Origin: Hyphomonadaceae bacterium | Lineage (GTDB): Bacteria > Pseudomonadota > Alphaproteobacteria > Caulobacterales > Hyphomonadaceae | Reading direction: 5' to 3' | Length of the DNA stretch: 16,061 nt | Assembly (NCBI GenBank): GCA_030696545.1 | Contig: JAUYSA010000118.1 | Location: 1 to 16,061 of the forward strand | In this document: positions 1 through 6,668 of the stretch, one piece after another | Numbering within the stretch: the stretch's first letter is position 1 | Layout: the number at the start of each line of letters is the position of its first letter | Notes under the pieces: generated by a model | The model's input: the letters and a program-made list of their open reading frames with translations, nothing else | Told to the model about the DNA's origin: nothing | The model's database searches: none | Made by a program: the position numbers and the translations under genes

Positions 1-22
1 GCCCGGTTGAATCTGGAGCGCG

Positions 23-110
23 CTATCCCCCATTCTTTGTGGCTAGGTGATTGAATTCAGGTAGGAAGAATTTTGGGCGTCCTACGAATTCGATACCGCT
101 CTATCCCCCA
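23..110. repeat. 10-base direct repeat flanking a short segment
   Basis: The ten bases CTATCCCCCA occur at 23-32 and again at 101-110, with CGCT just upstream of both (two extra bases in the second copy). They bracket a 68-base stretch that contains the inverted repeat at 53-91. No reading frame of interest lies here. It could be a duplication scar or a binding-site pair; the sequence does not decide. Confidence 0.4.
53..91. repeat. Inverted repeat (GAATTC..GTAGGA / TCCTAC GAATTC)
   Basis: GAATTC (53-58) plus GTAGGA (61-66) on the left are mirrored by TCCTAC (80-85) plus GAATTC (86-91) on the right, with a two-base AG bulge in the left arm and a 13-base loop. No T-run follows on either strand, so it does not look like a standard intrinsic terminator. 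An operator or a remnant of a small element is possible. Confidence 0.45.
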
Positions 111-130
111 ATCGCGTGATCACTTGTACT

Positions 131-231
131 TGTCATCCCGGCCGAAGCGAAGCGGAGAGCCGGGAACCATCGAGAGGCTATCGTACTGGCGCAATGGGTC
201 CCGGATAGCGCTTCGCGCTTCCGGGATGACA
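131..231. repeat. Composite intergenic palindrome (TGTCATCCCGG type)
   Basis: The ends are a perfect 11-base inverted repeat: TGTCATCCCGG at 131-141 and CCGGGATGACA at 221-231. Two internal hairpins are visible. One pairs TCCCGGC (136-142) with GCCGGGA (159-165). The other pairs TCCCGGA (199-205) with TCCGGGA (220-226), with a further AGCGC/GCGCT stem inside (207-211 and 215-219). The element resembles dispersed extragenic palindromes common in alphaproteobacterial genomes, from memory of the style rather than a search. It lies downstream of the pckG terminator, a typical position for such repeats. Confidence 0.6.
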
Positions 232-251
232 GGTGGTGCGTGGCGCTAAAG

Positions 252-280
252 AAAAGGCCCGCTGTTTCCAGCGGGCCTTT
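252..280 (-). terminator. Intrinsic terminator of pckG
   Basis: A perfect 11-base stem (253-263 with 270-280, core GGCCCGCT/AGCGGGCC) and a six-base loop lie just past the pckG stop codon. Read on the minus strand, the stem is followed by TTTTCTTT. This is a classical Rho-independent terminator for transcription leaving pckG. Confidence 0.88.
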
Positions 281-287
281 CTGCGGC

Positions 288-2147
288 TTAGCCGAGGCGG
301 CTGACCAGTTGTTTGTGCTGGTCCCAGAGGGCTTTCGGGAGGCGGTCGCCGAACTTGTCGAAGAAGGCCGGGATGAGGCTGGCTTCTTCGCGCCAGACTT
401 CGTGATCGACGCCGAGGAGCGTGTCCATCTGTTCGTCGCTGAGGCCGAGGCCTGTGATGTCGAGCGAGGATTTGGCGGGGACGCGGCCGATGGCGGTGTC
501 GTTCGCGGCGGCCTTGCCGGTGAGACGATCAACAATCCATTTGAGGACTCGGGTGTTCTCGCCGAAGCCCGGCCAGATGAACTTGCCGTTCTTGTCTTTG
601 CGGAACCAGTTGACGAAGTAGATCTTCGGCAGCTTGGCGCCCGAGCGCTGGCCCATCTTCAGCCAGTGAGCGAAGTAGTCCGCCATATTGTAACCGGCGA
701 AGGGCAGCATGGCGAACGGGTCGCGGCGGAGTTCGCCAACCTTGTTCTCGGCAGCAGCGGTGCCTTCCGAGGCAACCGTCGAGCCCATGAACACGCCGTG
801 TTCCCAGTCGTAAGCTTCGGTGACGAGCGGAACAGCCGAAGCGCGGCGGCCGCCGAACAGGATGGCGGAGATCGGAACGCCTTTCGGATCGGCCCACTCG
901 GACGCGATGACGGGGCATTGCTCAGCCGGGCAGGCGAAGCGGGCGTTGGGGTGAGCGGCAGGCTCGCCCATGGCGGGCGACCAGGCGCGGCCACGCCAGT
1001 CGGTGAGACTTTCCGGCGGCTCTTTCGTCATGCCTTCCCACCAGACGTCTCCGTCTGCAGTGAGCGCGACGTTGGTGAAGACGGTGTTCTTGGCGCACGA
1101 GTCGAGCGCGTTCTTGTTGGTTGCGGCCGACGTGCCGGGGGCGACGCCGAAGAAGCCGGCTTCCGGGTTGATGGCGTAGAGCTGGCCATCATCGCCGAAG
1201 CGCATCCAGGCGATGTCGTCGCCGATGGTCTCGGCTTTCCAGCCCTTGAGCGTGGGCTCGAGCATGGCGAGGTTGGTCTTGCCGCAGGCAGACGGGAAGG
1301 CGGCAGTGATGTATTTCACTTCGCCTTCGGGGCTCGTGAGCTTGAGGATGAGCATGTGCTCGGCGAGCCAGCCTTCATCGCGGGCCATGACCGAGGCGAT
1401 GCGGAGGGCGTAGCATTTCTTGCCGAGGAGAGCGTTGCCGCCATAGCCCGAACCGTACGACCAGATCTCGCGGGTTTCGGGATAGTGGACGATGTACTTG
1501 TCTTCGTTGCAGGGCCACGGAACATCTTTCTGGCCAGCAGCCAGCGGCGCGCCGAGCGTATGGACGGCGGGAACGAAGAAGCCGTCATCGCCCATCTGTT
1601 CGAGAGCCGCTCTGCCCATGCGGGTCATGACGCGCATGGAGATGGCGACGTAGCCGCTATCCGTGATCTCGACGCCGAGGGCGGAAATCTTCGAGCCGAG
1701 CGGGCCCATGCAGAACGGCACGACGTACATCGTGCGGCCCTTCATGCAGCCATCGAACAGGCCAGCGAGCTTGGCGCGCATTTCGGTGGGGTCGGCCCAG
1801 TTGTTCATCGGGCCGGCGTCGATCTGCTTTTCCGAGCAGATGAAGGTGCGGCTCTCGACGCGGGCGACGTCTTTCGGGTCCGAGGCTGCGTAGAAGGAGT
1901 TGGGACGCTTGGCCGGGTTGAGCCGCTTGAGCGTGCCTAAGGCGATGAGCTCAGCCGTGAGCTGTTCAAACTCAGCGTCCGAACCATCGCACCAGTGAAT
2001 GCGGTCGGGCTTGGTGAGGGCTGCGATCTCCTTGACCCACGCGATGAGTTTCGCGTGTTTGGTCGGGGCCGGTTCGAGGCCGGGGATCGCCGAACCATGC
2101 TCGGCGAGATCCTTGGCAGCCCGTACCAGAGCTTCGCTCGTCTTCAT
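288..2147 (-). CDS. pckG: Phosphoenolpyruvate carboxykinase, GTP-dependent
   Basis: Cytosolic enzyme converting oxaloacetate and GTP to phosphoenolpyruvate, CO2 and GDP, the entry step of gluconeogenesis. The product has 619 residues, the usual size for the GTP class. The P-loop FPSACGKTNLAM falls at residues 284-295, placing Cys288 and Lys290 at the numbers used for animal GTP-PEPCK. Also visible are the GDDIAWM nucleotide/metal region, the NPEAGFFGVAPGT block, the RTFICSEKQID substrate region and, near the C-terminus, NWFRKDKNGKFIWPGFGEN. I chose the ATG at 2147, giving MKTSEAL, with GGGAA eight bases upstream (2156-2160), over an upstream TTG at 2171 that adds eight residues. A strong terminator follows. 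The long antisense open frame over this gene is a codon-bias shadow. Confidence 0.97.
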   Translation of the reverse strand: MKTSEALVRAAKDLAEHGSAIPGLEPAPTKHAKLIAWVKEIAALTKPDRIHWCDGSDAEFEQLTAELIALGTLKRLNPAKRPNSFYAASDPKDVARVESRTFICSEKQIDAGPMNNWADPTEMRAKLAGLFDGCMKGRTMYVVPFCMGPLGSKISALGVEITDSGYVAISMRVMTRMGRAALEQMGDDGFFVPAVHTLGAPLAAGQKDVPWPCNEDKYIVHYPETREIWSYGSGYGGNALLGKKCYALRIASVMARDEGWLAEHMLILKLTSPEGEVKYITAAFPSACGKTNLAMLEPTLKGWKAETIGDDIAWMRFGDDGQLYAINPEAGFFGVAPGTSAATNKNALDSCAKNTVFTNVALTADGDVWWEGMTKEPPESLTDWRGRAWSPAMGEPAAHPNARFACPAEQCPVIASEWADPKGVPISAILFGGRRASAVPLVTEAYDWEHGVFMGSTVASEGTAAAENKVGELRRDPFAMLPFAGYNMADYFAHWLKMGQRSGAKLPKIYFVNWFRKDKNGKFIWPGFGENTRVLKWIVDRLTGKAAANDTAIGRVPAKSSLDITGLGLSDEQMDTLLGVDHEVWREEASLIPAFFDKFGDRLPKALWDQHKQLVSRLG

Positions 2148-2267
2148 CTCAGCAATTCCCACAACTACCAACCCAATCCATGGACCCAGGGAAGGGGCTC
2201 GACGGCCCTGCCTCTAAATCCGCTGCGAGCGACGCGATGCGCCGCCCTACGAAAACTTCATTCCATC

Positions 2268-2284
2268 AGCAGGACTTGTGCCAA
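2268..2284 (-). promoter_or_regulatory. Possible sigma-54 (RpoN) -24/-12 promoter of pckG
   Basis: On the minus strand the sequence reads TTGGCACAAGTCCTGCT. It has the invariant GG and GC ten bases apart, and a full TTGGCAC -24 element; the -12 element is CTGC rather than TTGC. Transcription would start near 2256, about 110 bases before the pckG ATG. A single motif in GC-rich DNA can arise by chance, and no enhancer-binding-protein gene is in the window. Confidence 0.3.
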
Positions 2285-2437
2285 CCTGACGCCCTTACCT
2301 GCGCGCGCTGGACCACGATTCGCGAGGCCAGAAGAATGCGCGAGCCGGACGCGTCCAGACAGGGATGCCGGCGAACCCTTGTTAACAAAGAATCTACTCC
2401 TCGGCGCGCCACTTGGCATCCCCCCTGCGAGGCGATC

Positions 2438-2521
2438 GCAGCCTTGCCCAATTACCCAGCCAAGGCTTGCGGCGTCGAGTGAAATCTCGGCGCCCGTGTC
2501 GCCGCGCCGCAGCACTGACAC
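2438..2521. other. Three tandem hairpins, possible structured RNA or leader
   Basis: Hairpin one pairs GCAGCCTTG (2438-2446) with CAAGGCTTGC (2461-2470), with one bulged base. Hairpin two pairs GGCGTCGAG (2471-2479) with CTCGGCGCC (2486-2494) around a six-base loop, with one G-T pair. Hairpin three pairs GTGTC (2496-2500) with GACAC (2517-2521). They are nearly adjacent in otherwise non-coding DNA. I recognise no known riboswitch or small RNA, and the strand is undetermined. Confidence 0.3.
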
Positions 2522-2665
2522 AGACATTATCAGCGCTCGGCGCCCGGATTCCCGACGGTTTCATCGAAATTAGCGTGACGTTGCGGAACGAACATTCGCG
2601 TGTGACGCGACAGTTTAGAATTGTTGCGCCGCAGCACGCGGTCCGAACATTTCACAGATGAATCG

Positions 2666-3652
2666 TCAGAGACCGCACGCCCCGGATTTTTGCCGCGCGG
2701 CAGCAAGCTGTCGGCCGGTCTTGTCGGTTAAGCCGGTGACGAGAATCGAGAGGCCATCGGTGACGAGGTCGTTGTATTCGGAGCCGTCGCGGTCTTCCCA
2801 ATAGAGGGTGTCCAGACTGGTGGCGCGCGCGCCGGTTGTGCCGAAGGCGCTTTCGATGCCGCGAGCGGCGAGGGTTTGCCAGAGTTGCGGGTCGGGCTGT
2901 TCGATGCCCGTCCAGGCGATGAGGTTTTCGGGTTTGACGCCGGCGGCGATCAGGCGGTCGAGGCGGGCAGGCGTGTCGATGGTGGCGGTGATGACGAGGT
3001 CTGGGTTCTGGCGGTGGATGTCGATGGCCTGGTCGTCGGTGTAGGTGATGAGGAAGACGTTGTTCTCGGCTTTGGCTGTGCGGATAGCGGCGATGATAGG
3101 GGCGAACGCAGCGGAGCGTTTCTTGTCGAGTTCGAGGATGGCGCCGGTTTTCACGGCCCATTCCAGCGCGGCTTCCAGTGTGGGCGGGCTGAAGGTGGTT
3201 AACTTCGTGCCGGTCTCGAGCTTGAGGGCCTGGATGTCTTTCAGGGTGTGGTCGACGACGAGGCCTGTGCCGGTGGTGGTCCGGTCGAGGTCGTCGTCGT
3301 GCATCAGGACGAGCTTGCCGTCCTTGGTTTCGGCGATGTCGATTTCCATGACTTTCGTGCCGGCGGCGTAGGTGCGATCGAAGGTTTCGATGGCGTTTTC
3401 CGGGTAATCACGGGTTGGGCCGCCGCGATGGCCGATGAGAAGGACACCGCCGGCGGTACGGACGCAGTCGAGGCGGGATGACAGCGAAGCGCCTGCAGCA
3501 ACTGTGGTCGGTTGGGCGGGAGACGGCGTGGCGGGAATGGGGAGCGGGGCGGAGGCTTCGGTCGAGGCTGTCGCCGTGGGGTCGGCCGGCTGCCCGCAGC
3601 CGGATGCGACGAAAAAACCCATGAGAACTGGCATTACAAACGCTGCTCTCAT
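2666..3652 (-). CDS. Glycerophosphodiester phosphodiesterase family lipoprotein
   Basis: Predicted to hydrolyse glycerophosphodiesters to sn-glycerol 3-phosphate and an alcohol, releasing carbon and phosphate from phospholipid headgroups. The 328-residue product begins with a hydrophobic signal ending in a lipobox-like ASGC, with Cys19 as the likely lipidated residue. It should therefore be anchored in the envelope facing the periplasm. The GDPD fold signatures are clear: GHRGG with His75, PENAIETF, MEIDIAETKDGKLVLMHDD with the second catalytic His118, and ELDKK in mid-domain. The 43-residue spacing of the two histidines fits the family. The ATG at 3652 places the signal peptide correctly, but its ribosome binding site is weak. 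A low-complexity Ala/Thr/Pro linker follows the lipid Cys (about residues 24-55). Exact substrate unknown. Confidence 0.9.
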   Translation of the reverse strand: MRAAFVMPVLMGFFVASGCGQPADPTATASTEASAPLPIPATPSPAQPTTVAAGASLSSRLDCVRTAGGVLLIGHRGGPTRDYPENAIETFDRTYAAGTKVMEIDIAETKDGKLVLMHDDDLDRTTTGTGLVVDHTLKDIQALKLETGTKLTTFSPPTLEAALEWAVKTGAILELDKKRSAAFAPIIAAIRTAKAENNVFLITYTDDQAIDIHRQNPDLVITATIDTPARLDRLIAAGVKPENLIAWTGIEQPDPQLWQTLAARGIESAFGTTGARATSLDTLYWEDRDGSEYNDLVTDGLSILVTGLTDKTGRQLAAARQKSGACGL

Positions 3653-3672
3653 GTTTCTGAACCCCGAAAGAA

Positions 3673-3701
3673 TTGCCGCCGTACGTGACGGCGTCTAGGA
3701 T
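3673..3701 (+). promoter_or_regulatory. Probable sigma-70-type promoter of the acyl-CoA ligase gene
   Basis: TTGCCG (3673-3678) and TAGGAT (3696-3701) are separated by exactly 17 bases. They would start transcription near 3708, leaving a leader of about 36 bases that contains the GGGAGG ribosome binding site (3732-3737). Each hexamer matches the consensus at four of six positions. Confidence 0.4.
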
Positions 3702-3743
3702 TGTCTGCAATAGCGCAACTGAAGCGCGAACGGGAGGCGGTCG

Positions 3744-5525
3744 ATGGTGTTTGGATTTGGCAAGGGCAAGCAGGAAACCAAGGCAGCGGCGCCAGCGCCT
3801 GCTCCGGCCCCCGCTCCGGCGGCGGCGAAGCCGGTTGCGCCTGGGGTAGCTTCGGCGGCGCCCAGCTCCATCCCGCGCGGGATCATGTCCGGCCAGATGC
3901 AGGACTGGAAGCTGACCGTCGACAAGGTGATCGAGCACGCCCACTTCAACCACGGCAATCGCGAGATCGTGACGCGTTCGGTCGAGGGGCCGATCGTTCG
4001 CTCGACCTATTCGGACCTGTATTTCCGCGCCCGCAAGTGCTCGAACGCGCTGCTGGCGGATGGCGTGCAGAAGGGCGACCGGATCGCCACGCTGGCGTGG
4101 AACACCGCCCGGCACATCGAGACGTGGTACGGCACGATGTGCATCGGCGCCGTGTTGCACACGCTTAACCCGCGCCTGTTCCCGGAGCAGATTGCGTGGA
4201 TCATCAACCACGCTGAAGACACGCACGTCTTCTACGACATCACGTTCCAGCCGATCGTCGAGGCGATCAAGGACAAGGTGCCGAGCGTGAAGCACTGGAT
4301 CGTGCTGACCGACGCGGCGCACAAGCCGCAGTCTTCGATCCCGAACCTGCGCACATATGAGGAATACATCGGCGGCCAGTCGACCGACGTTGTGTGGGGC
4401 GACTTCCCGGAAGATACGGCGTGCGGGCTCTGCTACACGTCGGGAACGACGGGCGATCCGAAGGGCGTGCTGTACTCGCACCGCTCGAACATCCTGCACA
4501 CGATGATCGGCCTGCAGAAGGATGCGATTGGCATCGGCGCTGCGGACACGACGCTGCCGGTTGTGCCGATGTTCCACGCCAATGCGTGGGGCCTTGCCTT
4601 CTCCGGCCCGGCTACCGGCTCGAAGCTGGTGCTTCCGGGCGCGAAGATGGATGGCGAGTCGATCTACGAGTTGCTGGAGAACGAGAAGGTCACGTTCACG
4701 GCGGCTGTGCCGACTGTCTGGCTGATGCTGCTGCAGTATCTGGAATCGACCGGCAAGAAGCTGCCGCATCTCACGCGTGTGGTCATCGGCGGTTCGGCTG
4801 TGCCCGAGCGTATCCTGCGTGCGTTCGAGGAGAATTATCAGGTCGAGGTGGTTCATGCCTGGGGCATGACCGAGATGAGCCCGCTGGGTTCGCTCGGCTC
4901 GATGACGGAGGGCGTGCTCGCCCAGGACCACGAAACGATCATCAAGTACAAGCTGAAGCAGGGCCGGGCGCCGTTCGGCGTAGAGATGAAAACCATCAAC
5001 GACGAAGGCGTGCTGCTTCCGCGTGACGGCAAGACGGCGGGCCGTCTGGTCGTGCGCGGTCCCGCTGTGGCCAAGGGGTATTTCAAGAATGCCGGCGGCA
5101 ACATCCTGGACGACGAAGGCTTCTTTGATACAGGCGATGTCGCGAACCTCGACGAGTTCGGTTACATGCAGATCACCGACCGCGCGAAGGACGTTATCAA
5201 GTCGGGCGGCGAGTGGATTTCATCGATCGACATCGAGAATTTCGCGGTTGGCCATCCGGCTGTCGCGTGTGCTGCGGCGATCGGCCTGCCGCATCCGAAA
5301 TGGGATGAGCGCCCGCTGCTGATCATCGAACTGAAGCCGGGCCAGACGGCCTCGCGCGACGACCTGTTGAACTATCTCAACGGCAAGATCGCGAAGTGGT
5401 GGATGCCGGACGATGTGGTGTTCACGGACAAGATCCCGCTGGGCGCAACCGGCAAGATCAACAAGCTGGCGCTGCGTGCGACGTTCAAGGACCACAAGCT
5501 GCCGACGATCCAGGCGGCTGAATGA
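3744..5525 (+). CDS. AMP-forming fatty-acyl-CoA ligase with Ala/Pro-rich N-terminal extension
   Basis: Activates a carboxylic acid, probably a medium- or long-chain fatty acid, to its acyl-CoA through an acyl-adenylate. The 593 residues carry all ANL-superfamily motifs: the phosphate loop YTSGTTGDPKG (about 231-241), HAWGMTEMSP (about 371-380), DTGD (about 462-465), DRAKDVIKSGGEWIS (about 479-493) and the adenylation lysine in GATGKINK (Lys571). The core resembles AlkK/DmdB-type ligases of roughly 545 residues. The first ~45 residues are extra: a short basic, Gly-rich start, then a run of Ala-Pro repeats. The start is well supported, because GGGAGG lies six bases before the ATG. The stop overlaps the next start by four bases, implying coupled translation with the DUF1499 gene. 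DmdB-like methylmercaptopropionate activation is an alternative. Confidence 0.92.
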   Translation: MVFGFGKGKQETKAAAPAPAPAPAPAAAKPVAPGVASAAPSSIPRGIMSGQMQDWKLTVDKVIEHAHFNHGNREIVTRSVEGPIVRSTYSDLYFRARKCSNALLADGVQKGDRIATLAWNTARHIETWYGTMCIGAVLHTLNPRLFPEQIAWIINHAEDTHVFYDITFQPIVEAIKDKVPSVKHWIVLTDAAHKPQSSIPNLRTYEEYIGGQSTDVVWGDFPEDTACGLCYTSGTTGDPKGVLYSHRSNILHTMIGLQKDAIGIGAADTTLPVVPMFHANAWGLAFSGPATGSKLVLPGAKMDGESIYELLENEKVTFTAAVPTVWLMLLQYLESTGKKLPHLTRVVIGGSAVPERILRAFEENYQVEVVHAWGMTEMSPLGSLGSMTEGVLAQDHETIIKYKLKQGRAPFGVEMKTINDEGVLLPRDGKTAGRLVVRGPAVAKGYFKNAGGNILDDEGFFDTGDVANLDEFGYMQITDRAKDVIKSGGEWISSIDIENFAVGHPAVACAAAIGLPHPKWDERPLLIIELKPGQTASRDDLLNYLNGKIAKWWMPDDVVFTDKIPLGATGKINKLALRATFKDHKLPTIQAAE

Positions 5526-6331
5526 GCGAGGCCAAGGGGGAAGGCCGGGGCAAGTCGTGGCGCGTCCGCGTTCTTGCGCTTGGCGTTCTTCTGCTTGTCA
5601 TCGGCATTTTGCTGATTGTCTCGGGACCAGCCCTGTTTCGCATGGGGCTGGTTGACCGGGACTTCGGCCGTTTCGGCATGACCGGGGTTGCGATGTATGT
5701 GATGCTCGGGGCGGTCGTCGTCGGGCTGATCGGTCTTGTCATGTCAGTGGTGGGGCGAGTGCATCGCGGCGCGATCGTGGCTGTCCTCCTGATGATGGCG
5801 GCAGGCATGGGCAGCGGCACGCTGTACGCGCAATCGAAGATGAAAGAGCAGCTGCCGCCGATCAACGATGTGCAGACCGACTGGACTTTGCCGGTGGCCT
5901 TCACCGAGAAAGCGCTGCGTGAGCGCGAGCGGGCTGGTTCGATACGCGTGCGTGACGATGCAGTGGTGCCGGAAGGCAATGGCGACTGGTCGGGCATGAG
6001 CTTCGCCGAGGCGCAGTCGAAGTTCTACATCGATATCGCGCCGCTGAAGGTGAAGCAGGCGCCGCCGGAAGCAACGCTGGCGGCTGCGCGGGCGGCGCGG
6101 CGGATGGGCTGGGACGTGATGCTGGAAAGCCCGCCGGAAGGCATGATGGAGGCCGTCTATCACACGCCATGGTACGATCTGGTCTATGACATCGCGGTTC
6201 GTGTGACGACTGACGGATCGGGTTCGCGGATCGACGTGCGATCGACGAGCCGCACCAACGATCGCGACATGGGCGAGAGCGCGACGCAGATAAAGCAACT
6301 GATCGACGAGATCGCGCTGGAGCTGCGGTAG
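5522..6331 (+). CDS. DUF1499 family membrane protein
   Basis: A 269-residue protein with about three hydrophobic helices at the N-terminus (roughly residues 17-37, 52-78 and 83-100), followed by a soluble domain. That domain begins at PPINDVQTDWTLPVAF, a hallmark of DUF1499, and ends with the conserved RSTSRTNDRDMGESATQIKQL stretch. The biochemical role of DUF1499 proteins is not established to my knowledge. The topology suggests an inner-membrane protein whose DUF1499 domain is outside the cytoplasm or membrane-adjacent. Its ATG overlaps the TGA of the acyl-CoA ligase (ATGA), so the two are almost certainly co-transcribed and translationally coupled. A link to lipid or envelope metabolism is inferred only from this neighbour. 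Confidence 0.85.
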   Translation: MSEAKGEGRGKSWRVRVLALGVLLLVIGILLIVSGPALFRMGLVDRDFGRFGMTGVAMYVMLGAVVVGLIGLVMSVVGRVHRGAIVAVLLMMAAGMGSGTLYAQSKMKEQLPPINDVQTDWTLPVAFTEKALRERERAGSIRVRDDAVVPEGNGDWSGMSFAEAQSKFYIDIAPLKVKQAPPEATLAAARAARRMGWDVMLESPPEGMMEAVYHTPWYDLVYDIAVRVTTDGSGSRIDVRSTSRTNDRDMGESATQIKQLIDEIALELR

Positions 6332-6349
6332 GCTTGGGCCGCCCCGCTG

Positions 6350-6389
6350 GGTAGGAATAGTTGCGATCTATTCCTACCTGCGGTAATAT
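6350..6389 (+). promoter_or_regulatory. parDE promoter interleaved with a perfect palindromic operator
   Basis: GGTAGGAATAG (6350-6360) and CTATTCCTACC (6368-6378) form a perfect 11-base inverted repeat with a seven-base centre. TTGCGA (6361-6366) in that centre and TAATAT (6384-6389) make a good -35/-10 pair with 17-base spacing. The palindrome therefore brackets the -35 and fills most of the spacer, as expected for autorepression by the ParD/ParDE complex. Transcription would start near 6396, about 18 bases before the antitoxin ATG. The same hairpin could also slow transcripts leaving the DUF1499 gene. Confidence 0.7.
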
Positions 6390-6413
6390 CCTGTCGAGCG
6401 CAGGAGTTTGCCC

Positions 6414-6668
6414 ATGGCCAAGATTTCGATCTCGATGAGCGATGCGATGGAAGAGTTCGTCGCGACCCGCGTGGAGTCGGGCGAGTACAACAACACGAGC
6501 GAGTATTTCCGCGACCTGGTGCGGCGGGATCAAGAGAAGCGCGAGGCTGAAGACAAGCTGCGTGTCATGATCGAGAAAGCGCGTGCGAGCGGCGTCAGCG
6601 AGAAGACGTTCGACGAGATCTGGGAAGCAGGGGCAGCGCAAGCCAGAAAGAAGCGCCGTGGCGGATGA
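6414..6668 (+). CDS. parD: ParD-family antitoxin (type II toxin-antitoxin)
   Basis: An 84-residue ribbon-helix-helix protein expected to bind its operator as a dimer and neutralise the adjacent ParE. MAKISISMSDAMEEFV forms the DNA-binding strand and first helix. SGEYNNTSEYFRDLVRR is the typical ParD signature, and the charged C-terminal half (EKREAEDKLRVMIEKAR onward) is the toxin-binding tail. The start is the ATG at 6414, with CAGGAG seven bases upstream (6401-6406); an in-frame TTG at 6408 is less likely. The gene overlaps the toxin start by 11 bases, the usual coupled antitoxin-first order. The palindrome and promoter at 6350-6389 suggest autoregulation. Confidence 0.92.
   Translation: MAKISISMSDAMEEFVATRVESGEYNNTSEYFRDLVRRDQEKREAEDKLRVMIEKARASGVSEKTFDEIWEAGAAQARKKRRGG

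Larger units (their letters stand above)
2148..2665. other. 518-base gap between pckG and the GDPD gene
   Basis: No convincing gene lies here. The open frames that cross it are short or Arg/Pro-rich, lack ribosome binding sites and resemble no family. It should contain the pckG promoter and any trailer of the upstream GDPD gene. It holds a sigma-54-like motif (2268-2284), a 10-base palindrome TTGTTAACAA (2379-2388), three tandem hairpins (2438-2521), an 11-base direct repeat CTCGGCGCCCG (2486-2496 and 2536-2546) and a 12-base direct repeat GCGCCGCAGCAC (2504-2515 and 2626-2637). Confidence 0.6.

Noticed and set aside
240..1940. 566-residue plus-strand open frame opposite pckG
   Set aside because: It is antisense to an unmistakable PEP carboxykinase, starts inside the terminator region, and its Glu/Val/Arg/Ala-rich composition is what GC-rich codon bias produces in an opposite frame.
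1995..2573. 192-residue plus-strand frame extending into the gap upstream of pckG
   Set aside because: Begins inside pckG on the opposite strand, no ribosome binding site, no recognisable domain.
3408..4931. 507-residue minus-strand open frame opposite the acyl-CoA ligase
   Set aside because: Arg/His-rich low-information product antisense to a gene with full ANL motifs; no ribosome binding site or family resemblance.
6583..6657. 25-residue N-terminal extension of parE
   Set aside because: Arg-rich shadow of the parD coding sequence; ParE proteins begin at the RLSKDAEADL region, so the GTG at 6658 is preferred.
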